Source of the DNA: Moraxella sp. K1664
Lineage (GTDB): Bacteria; Pseudomonadota; Gammaproteobacteria; Pseudomonadales; Moraxellaceae
Length of the DNA: 64,000 nucleotides
Assembly (NCBI RefSeq): GCF_039693965.1
Contig: NZ_CP155576.1
Location: 2,356,001-2,420,000, forward strand
Reading direction: 5' to 3'
Of this stretch, positions 57,417-64,000 are shown one piece after another. Each line of letters opens with the position of its first letter. Positions within the stretch are counted from its first letter, which is position 1. The notes below the pieces were generated by a model. It had not been told where the DNA came from, made no database searches, and saw nothing but the letters and a program-made list of their open reading frames with translations. A program made the position numbers and the translations under genes.

Positions 57417-57817
57417 GGACTGCTCCTTTTACAAAAATAAATACCTACATTCTAACACAAACCATGTTAAAATGCCTTGATTTTTAAATTTTTAATAGAG
57501 CGTGCCTGCCTTTGATATTTGCAATAAAAATGAGAAAGGTCGCACGTTTTTCAAGGAAAAAACAAAGGCTATGAATTTTCTATCAGACAAGTTTTTATCC
57601 GACCATTTAATCGTGTAAATTTTAAGCATTTTACTTAATTTTTTAAATTAAGTGGCTGGATAGCCATTTTTCATGCAAAAACGATTGGTTTTTTCTAAAA
57701 TATTTCTATATTGTAAATAGTGTTATAAAGGGCAGGCACGTCCTAAAGACACATCCTAAAAAAGATGATATTTTTTGTATTTCGGTGTACAATGGTTAAA
57801 AATCTTAGGAAAAGCAC
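57417..57817. other. 401-bp divergent spacer with long repeat
   Basis: Mostly filled by copy B of the ~200-240-bp repeat (57500-57742). A short AT-rich segment before the thioesterase gene holds its promoter. Confidence 0.6.
57500..57742 (+). repeat. Long dispersed repeat, copy B
   Basis: Shares ordered blocks with 10021-10222, including gtttttcaaggaaaaaac and ttataaagggcaggcacg. Its left edge gcgtgcctgcctttgata is roughly the inverse of its right edge, so the unit may have terminal inverted repeats. It has an extra ~35-bp AT-rich stretch compared with copy A. Confidence 0.75.
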
Positions 57818-58297
57818 ATGACCATTCAAACAGACCCTATTTTTAGCAACCATTACACAGACCCTATTTTTAGCAACCATTACAAAGTCTATATCAACCA
57901 CACAGACGCTGGTGGCATCGTCTATCATGCCAATCATCTGACCTTTTTTGAAAATTGCCGTCGGGATTGGCTGACATCACTCGGTTTTGACGGCTATTTT
58001 TTTGACACGGACGGGACGGCAGATGGCACAGACGGACAGCAAGGCAAGGTGCATTTTGTGGTCAGCCGTGCTGATTTGACTTATAAATTACCACTTTTGG
58101 TTGATGACAATCTTGTCGTTACCATTGCTGATGTGGTCAAAAAATCCGCCAGTCTCATCATGACTCAGCACATCTACCGCAGTGATGATGATTTTAACCA
58201 TGGCAAGGTCGCCACCACAGGTGTGATTACCCTTGCCTGCGTGATGAACAGCGAACACGGCATTCGCCCTTGCCGTCTACCCATGGCGTTTCGCTAA
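57818..58297 (+). CDS. Hotdog-fold acyl-CoA thioesterase (YbgC/4HBT type)
   Basis: A 159-residue protein. The 4HBT motif is YINHTDAGGIVYHANHLTFFE near residues 25-45 (conserved Asp then Tyr-His). FVVSRADLTYKLPLLVDDNL lies near 85. The N-terminus contains two identical copies of TDPIFSNHY, made by an exact 27-bp tandem duplication (57830-57856 and 57857-57883). An Asp/Gly-rich loop (TDGTADGTDG) is also unusual. It is not next to the tol-pal genes. Confidence 0.85.
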   Translation: MTIQTDPIFSNHYTDPIFSNHYKVYINHTDAGGIVYHANHLTFFENCRRDWLTSLGFDGYFFDTDGTADGTDGQQGKVHFVVSRADLTYKLPLLVDDNLVVTIADVVKKSASLIMTQHIYRSDDDFNHGKVATTGVITLACVMNSEHGIRPCRLPMAFR

Positions 58298-58342
58298 TGA
58301 TTTGTCAAATAGCCAAATCACAAAAAATCATTTGACTTAATC

Positions 58343-58384
58343 ATAAAAAACAGGAAGTATTTTCTTCCTGTTTTTTATTTTTTT
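58343..58384. terminator. Bidirectional terminator between thioesterase and hemE
   Basis: The hairpin aaaaaacaggaag tatttt cttcctgtttttt lies between convergent genes. Confidence 0.9.
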
Positions 58385-58392
58385 AAAGTAGC

Positions 58393-59499
58393 TTACAGTC
58401 TAAACTCATGCACACTATCCACAAATACCCTAGCGTGTTCGGGTTTGACCCATTGGGTGATGCCATGCCCAAAGTTTGCCACATAGCCCGTTTTGTCATT
58501 GACATAGGCATCTGATAGCATATCATGTACCGCTTTTTTGATGTCGGCAGGCGAGCCGTATAGCGTGGCAGGGTCAAGATTGCCTTGAATGGCTTTTTGG
58601 TGTTGTAGCTTTTTATGCTTGACGGTCAAAGTTCTTTGAGCATCATTAAGCTCACGTCTTGCCTTATCTAGGGGCATTGTCCAGTCCAGTCCCAAGCAGT
58701 CGGCTTGGCTGTCCGCTTGCACATCAAGCCATAAGCCACCACCTTTGGTAAACATCACCACAGGCACATCGGGGTGCTTGGTTTTGAGCTTGGCGATGAT
58801 TTCACGGTTGTAATTATGGCTAAATTCCACAAATTGGCGATGACCTAACGCCCCACCCCAACTGTCAAAAATCTGTACAATCTGAGCCCCTGCGAGTATC
58901 TGAGCGTCCAGATAATCCACGACAGCGTCCGAGATTTTGGCAAGCAGAGCGTGCAAAAACTCGGGACGGGCGTACATCATCTCTTTGGTATGGCGAAACT
59001 CACGGCTAGAACCGCCCTCCACCATATAAGTGGCGAGCGTCCAAGGACTACCACTAAATCCAAACAGTGGCACTTGTCCGTTTAGCTCTTTACGGATATT
59101 GGTTACTGCTTTCATGACATAGTCAAGCTGGCTATTGACATCAATTTTTGGCAAGCGTTCAAGGTCGGTTGGCGTGCGGACGGTGTATTTAAACTTAGGG
59201 CCTTCGCCTTCTTCAAAATACAGTCCAAGCCCAAACGCATCAGGGATTGTCAAAATATCACTAAACAAAATCGCCCCGTCAAGCTCAAAACGGCGTAACG
59301 GTTGCAGGGTAACTTCGGTCGCCATGTCGGTGTCTTTGCACAGACTCAAAAAATCGCCCGCTTTAGCACGCACTTCTTTATACTCTGGCAAATACCGCCC
59401 TGCTTGTCGCATCATCCACACAGGCGTGGTATCCACAGGCTCAAAACGCAAGGCACGCAGTAGGCGGTCATTTTTTAGGGGAGCAAATTGTTGGGTCAT
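58393..59499 (-). CDS. hemE: Uroporphyrinogen decarboxylase
   Basis: A 368-residue protein. The signature [17 protein letters not shown] lies near residue 28, the catalytic Asp region [14 protein letters not shown] near 78, and [17 protein letters not shown] near 147. It decarboxylates uroporphyrinogen III to coproporphyrinogen III in haem synthesis. Confidence 0.96.
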   Translation of the reverse strand: MTQQFAPLKNDRLLRALRFEPVDTTPVWMMRQAGRYLPEYKEVRAKAGDFLSLCKDTDMATEVTLQPLRRFELDGAILFSDILTIPDAFGLGLYFEEGEGPKFKYTVRTPTDLERLPKIDVNSQLDYVMKAVTNIRKELNGQVPLFGFSGSPWTLATYMVEGGSSREFRHTKEMMYARPEFLHALLAKISDAVVDYLDAQILAGAQIVQIFDSWGGALGHRQFVEFSHNYNREIIAKLKTKHPDVPVVMFTKGGGLWLDVQADSQADCLGLDWTMPLDKARRELNDAQRTLTVKHKKLQHQKAIQGNLDPATLYGSPADIKKAVHDMLSDAYVNDKTGYVANFGHGITQWVKPEHARVFVDSVHEFRL

Positions 59500-59560
59500 T
59501 GTCTTTCCACTGGTTAAGTTAATTTTTAGTTAAGTTAATTTTCAAAATTTTAAATATCTA

Positions 59561-60676
59561 TCATAAAACCGCCATGTCATCACGGTGTACCATAATGGCT
59601 TTGTCGTTGTCGCTTAGGCTTAGGATTTGTAGGACTTCATCGGTGTGTTTTTGGGTGATTTGCTTGGCTTGACTGCTGTCAAAACCAACTTGACCCACCG
59701 CCAACCGCACTTTTTGGGTGTTGACAATCTCCACCACATCACCTGCGTCAAAATCGCCTTGTACGTCTAGCACACCCACAGGCAATAGCGATTTGTGCTG
59801 TTCGGTAATCGCCTTGACCGCTCCGTCATCGATGATGAGCGTGCCTGCCATACGAATGTGCGTGGCAAGCCATTGCTTTTTGGCAATAAGGCGGTCGGCA
59901 TGGTCGGTCGTGAGCCGTGTACCGATAGACTCGCCGTCCGCCAGTCGCACGATGACATTTTCCACTTTGCCATTGGCGATAATGGTCGGGCAGTTCGCCA
60001 TGGCGGTCAATCGCCCTGCACGGATTTTGGTGAGCATACCGCCCGACCCCCATTTACCCCCGTCCCCTGCCACGTCAAACAGATAATCCGCCATGGCTCG
60101 CTCGCTCGTGATGAGCTTGGCGTTGGGATTGGTGCGTGGGTTGTCGGTAAATACGCCGTCTTGGTCGGTTAGGATAATGTACAAATCCGCCCCTATCATG
60201 GTCGCACTCATCGCCCCAAGCGTGTCATTATCGCCAAATTTTATCTCGCCATAGCTGACGGTATCATTTTCGTTAATGACAGGCACGACCCGCCAATCCA
60301 CCAACTGATTAATGGTTTGGCTAATGTTCAGATAGCGTGAGCGATGAGCTAGGTCGTCATGGGTAAGTAGGATTTGAGATGACTGCACGCCTTTTTGGAT
60401 TAACGCCTGCCACCATGTCTCAATCAGTCCCATTTGCCCAATGGACGCACAGGCTTGCAAGGCAGGTAATTTTTTTGGGCGTTCTGGCAAATTCATGCGA
60501 ACCACGCCTTCGGCAACCGCCCCACTCGACACCAGCACCACTTCAATCCCACGAGCGTGCAACGTGGCGATTTGTCTTGCCCATTCATAAATGGCGGTGC
60601 GGTCAAGCCCCCGACCATTATTAGTCAAAAGCGATGAGCCGATTTTTACCACGATACGTTTTGGCGAATTATCCAT
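59561..60676 (-). CDS. proB: Glutamate 5-kinase
   Basis: A 371-residue protein. The amino-acid kinase domain (VVKIGSSLLTNNGRGLD, later WGSGGMLTKIRAGRLTA) is followed by a C-terminal PUA domain (about 275-360, GVLDVQGDFDAGDVVEIV). It phosphorylates glutamate for proline synthesis and is usually feedback-inhibited by proline. It follows obgE with only 25 bp between them. Confidence 0.95.
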   Translation of the reverse strand: MDNSPKRIVVKIGSSLLTNNGRGLDRTAIYEWARQIATLHARGIEVVLVSSGAVAEGVVRMNLPERPKKLPALQACASIGQMGLIETWWQALIQKGVQSSQILLTHDDLAHRSRYLNISQTINQLVDWRVVPVINENDTVSYGEIKFGDNDTLGAMSATMIGADLYIILTDQDGVFTDNPRTNPNAKLITSERAMADYLFDVAGDGGKWGSGGMLTKIRAGRLTAMANCPTIIANGKVENVIVRLADGESIGTRLTTDHADRLIAKKQWLATHIRMAGTLIIDDGAVKAITEQHKSLLPVGVLDVQGDFDAGDVVEIVNTQKVRLAVGQVGFDSSQAKQITQKHTDEVLQILSLSDNDKAIMVHRDDMAVL

Positions 60677-60701
60677 GCTATTTCCTTATATCAGCTCATC
60701 A

Positions 60702-62219
<1,518 letters not shown>

Positions 62220-62477
62220 TTATTTTGCAACAACAGACACATAACGGCGGTTAAATTGACCTTTGGTCTCAAATTTTACCACGCCTTCGGTTAGGGCAAA
62301 TAGGGTGTGATCACGACCCATACCTACGCCTTCACCTGCGTGAAACTCTGTGCCACGCTGACGAACGATAATGTTACCTGCAATAACGTCTTGACCGCCA
62401 AAGATTTTTACGCCAAGCATTTTTGGGTTAGAATCGCGACCGTTTTTGGTGGAACCACCAGCTTTTTTAGTTGCCAT
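62220..62477 (-). CDS. rpmA: 50S ribosomal protein L27
   Basis: An 85-residue protein with the full L27 sequence: [19 protein letters not shown], then [21 protein letters not shown]27's N-terminus reaches the peptidyl-transferase centre. The ribosome site is AGGAG before ATG 62477. Confidence 0.97.
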   Translation of the reverse strand: MATKKAGGSTKNGRDSNPKMLGVKIFGGQDVIAGNIIVRQRGTEFHAGEGVGMGRDHTLFALTEGVVKFETKGQFNRRYVSVVAK

Positions 62478-62517
62478 GAGAATATCTCCTGTGAATACTT
62501 TTTATAAAGTATATAAA

Positions 62518-62829
62518 TTAACCATTGATTGCGTTGATTTTAAGCTCGGTGTACCATTGACGATGACCTTGCTCTTTGTGGTAGTGCTTACGGCGACGGT
62601 GCTTAACGATACGCACTTTTTTGCCACGACCGTGAGAAACCACTTCTGCAACCACGCTGGCACCAGCAACCACAGGCTGACCGATTTTTACACCAGAGCC
62701 ATTCACAACCATTAGCACATCTTCGATGTTTAGGGTTGCACCCACTTCTGCTTTTAGAAGCTCAACTTTCAAAGTCTCGCCAACGCTAACACGGTGCTGT
62801 TTGCCACCGCTTTTGATAACTGCGTACAT
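62518..62829 (-). CDS. rplU: 50S ribosomal protein L21
   Basis: A 103-residue protein: [18 protein letters not shown], with [20 protein letters not shown] near the end. ATG 62829 is chosen over an upstream TTG because GGAG sits 6 bp before it and the length then equals E. coli L21. Confidence 0.97.
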   Translation of the reverse strand: MYAVIKSGGKQHRVSVGETLKVELLKAEVGATLNIEDVLMVVNGSGVKIGQPVVAGASVVAEVVSHGRGKKVRIVKHRRRKHYHKEQGHRQWYTELKINAING

Positions 62830-62913
62830 CGCATTCTCCAATAAACCTGTGTGCCGTGGCTATCCCTTGATAGCACTTACTAACGAACACGACTAGGACA
62901 AAAATAAGGCGGT

Positions 62914-62942
62914 ATTTTACCTTATATCAGCCCACTTTGCAA
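62914..62942 (-). promoter_or_regulatory. Promoter of rplU-rpmA
   Basis: On the minus strand TTGCAA (62942-62937) and TAAAAT (62919-62914) are 17 bp apart, 85 bp upstream of the rplU start. Confidence 0.6.
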
Positions 62943-62945
62943 GGG

Positions 62946-63812
62946 TTATTTTAGCATTTGCCACATCTTTATCGCCTGTGCCATGTGAGCGACATCATGC
63001 ACCCGTACAATGCTCGCCCCCTTTTGAATGGCAAATAGGTGAGCAACCGTGCCTATCACATCTCTGTCGGTTGGGGCGTGGTCTTGGGCAGGGACAAATG
63101 TACTTAAAATCTCGCCTAAAAAGCGTTTGCGAGACACACCAAACAGCATGGGCAAGCCAAAATGAGCAATGATAGTATCCAAATGTTGCATCAGCGTGAT
63201 ATGATGAGCGTGATTTTTGGCAAAGCCCATACCCACATCTATCACGATGTTTTCACGTCTGACCCCTGCATTTAGGGCGTTTTGAATGTCTCTATCCAGC
63301 TCGCTTATGACTTCACGCACCACATCATCATAATTGGCAAGGCTGTTCATCGTCTGGGTCATCGTATCAGGCTCGCCCCGTGAGTGCATGATAACCACAG
63401 GGCAATCAAGGCGAGCGACCACATCGCACACCCCGTCTCGGCGAAGTCCACGCACGTCATTGACCATGTCCGCCCCTGCACGAACGCCTTGTTCCATGAC
63501 AGCAGGACTACTCGTGTCAAGTGATAGCCACACATCTTTGCCAAACTCCGCTCGCAACGCCTCTACCACAGGGATAACCCTATCAAGCTCGGTATCAGTT
63601 GCCACACTTGGGGCGTTGGGGCGGGTGGACTCTCCGCCAATGTCAATAATATCCACGCCCCAGCGTATCATCTCATCAGCATGGCGTAAGGCGGTGTCTA
63701 TGCTGTTAAAACGTCCGCCGTCTGAGAATGAATCAGGCGTTACGTTTAGCACGCCCATGATTTTTGGGGTGGATAGGGATAGGGTTTTGTTGTTAAAAAA
63801 TAGGGTGTTCAT
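62946..63812 (-). CDS. folP: Dihydropteroate synthase
   Basis: A 288-residue TIM-barrel enzyme. The pterin-site motif is MGVLNVTPDSFSDGGRF near residue 20. IDIGGESTRP lies near residue 57, and GVSRKRFLGEIL near 223. It joins p-aminobenzoate to the pterin pyrophosphate and is the sulfonamide target. The usual partner glmM is not seen in the window. Confidence 0.95.
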   Translation of the reverse strand: MNTLFFNNKTLSLSTPKIMGVLNVTPDSFSDGGRFNSIDTALRHADEMIRWGVDIIDIGGESTRPNAPSVATDTELDRVIPVVEALRAEFGKDVWLSLDTSSPAVMEQGVRAGADMVNDVRGLRRDGVCDVVARLDCPVVIMHSRGEPDTMTQTMNSLANYDDVVREVISELDRDIQNALNAGVRRENIVIDVGMGFAKNHAHHITLMQHLDTIIAHFGLPMLFGVSRKRFLGEILSTFVPAQDHAPTDRDVIGTVAHLFAIQKGASIVRVHDVAHMAQAIKMWQMLK

Positions 63813-63825
63813 GTTTAAATTAAGA

Positions 63826-64000
63826 TTACAAACTTTGGGTATTTAAAATAAAAGATTTGTCATATTGCAAAATGGCGTTATCTGCCGTTAAAAGTTTTAA
63901 ATTTTCAAGTTCGGCTTGGACAATCAGCAAACGGTCAAAAGGGTCTTTGTGGATTTTGGGTAAATTACCAATTTCAAACAAATGTGAAAATTCAATTTCC
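63826..64000 (-). CDS. PIN-domain protein, C-terminal part only
   Basis: The reverse strand is open from the right edge to a TAA at 63826-63828, giving 58 residues. They include HKDPFDRLLIVQAELENL and KLLTADNAILQYD, the classic C-terminal half of a VapC-type PIN toxin (D-P-F-D-R-x-L and the final T-x-D). The rest, and any antitoxin gene, lie beyond the window. It ends 14 bp before folP on the same strand. Confidence 0.75.
   Translation of the reverse strand, partial: EIEFSHLFEIGNLPKIHKDPFDRLLIVQAELENLKLLTADNAILQYDKSFILNTQSL

Overview
The window is a stretch of gammaproteobacterial chromosome that most resembles the Moraxellaceae, probably Moraxella. This rests on gene content and order (dnaB-alr, prmA-DUF3426-fis-purH, iscRSUA-hscBA-fdx, rplU-rpmA-obgE-proB), a FimV-type hub protein, moderate GC content with AT-rich intergenic spacers, and many short dispersed repeats. 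Species cannot be fixed from reading alone. Most of the sequence is core housekeeping DNA. No tRNA, rRNA, CRISPR array, prophage or intact transposase was found.

Layout. 1-13 kb: the 5' end of a secreted protein, an LplT-like MFS carrier, pdxA, dnaB-alr, argF, cysE, prmA, a DUF3426 zinc-ribbon membrane protein, fis, purH and a TRIC-type channel. 13-20 kb (minus strand): hpt, a small membrane protein, ttcA, rlmKL with a long Lys/Asp/Phe-rich tail, and an MscS channel. 19.7-20.4 kb: a PIN-domain toxin-antitoxin pair with its own promoter and operator-like palindrome. 20.4-21.1 kb: a repeat-rich spacer with a possible 26-codon ORF between two hairpins. 21-32 kb: asd, a fimV split into two genes, an asparaginase, truA, infA, a lipase-like hydrolase, a flavoprotein, trmB, clpS and a DUF6776-like protein. 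32.2-33.9 kb: a cstA-family transporter gene broken by an 89-bp MITE. 34-42 kb: an ABC1 kinase, a MoeB/ThiF-like enzyme, prmC, an AmpG-like carrier, an orphan HicB, cysB, hupB and an unknown membrane protein. 42.1-48.4 kb: the isc Fe-S assembly locus, interrupted by an unknown gene and two copies of a 121-122-bp inverted-repeat element. 48.5-58.3 kb: an unknown possible beta-propeller protein, a frameshifted solute-binding lipoprotein, fba, ruvA, trmO, fpr, an L,D-transpeptidase, a HIT protein and a thioesterase. 58.4-64 kb (minus strand): hemE, proB, obgE, rpmA, rplU, folP and the 3' end of a second PIN-domain gene.

The isc genes make and deliver Fe-S clusters that TtcA and Fdx in this window need. 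PurH and Hpt cover de novo and salvage purine synthesis. TruA, TtcA, TrmB, TrmO, RlmKL, PrmA and PrmC form a translation-modification set. The less ordinary content is small: the fimV fission, four families of short inverted-repeat elements (two independent 89-bp copies share the same flanking pentamer, and one of them breaks cstA), the toxin-antitoxin locus and the mini-ORF at 20.7 kb. I did not find a clearly new multi-gene system. The best candidates are set out in the findings with their limits.
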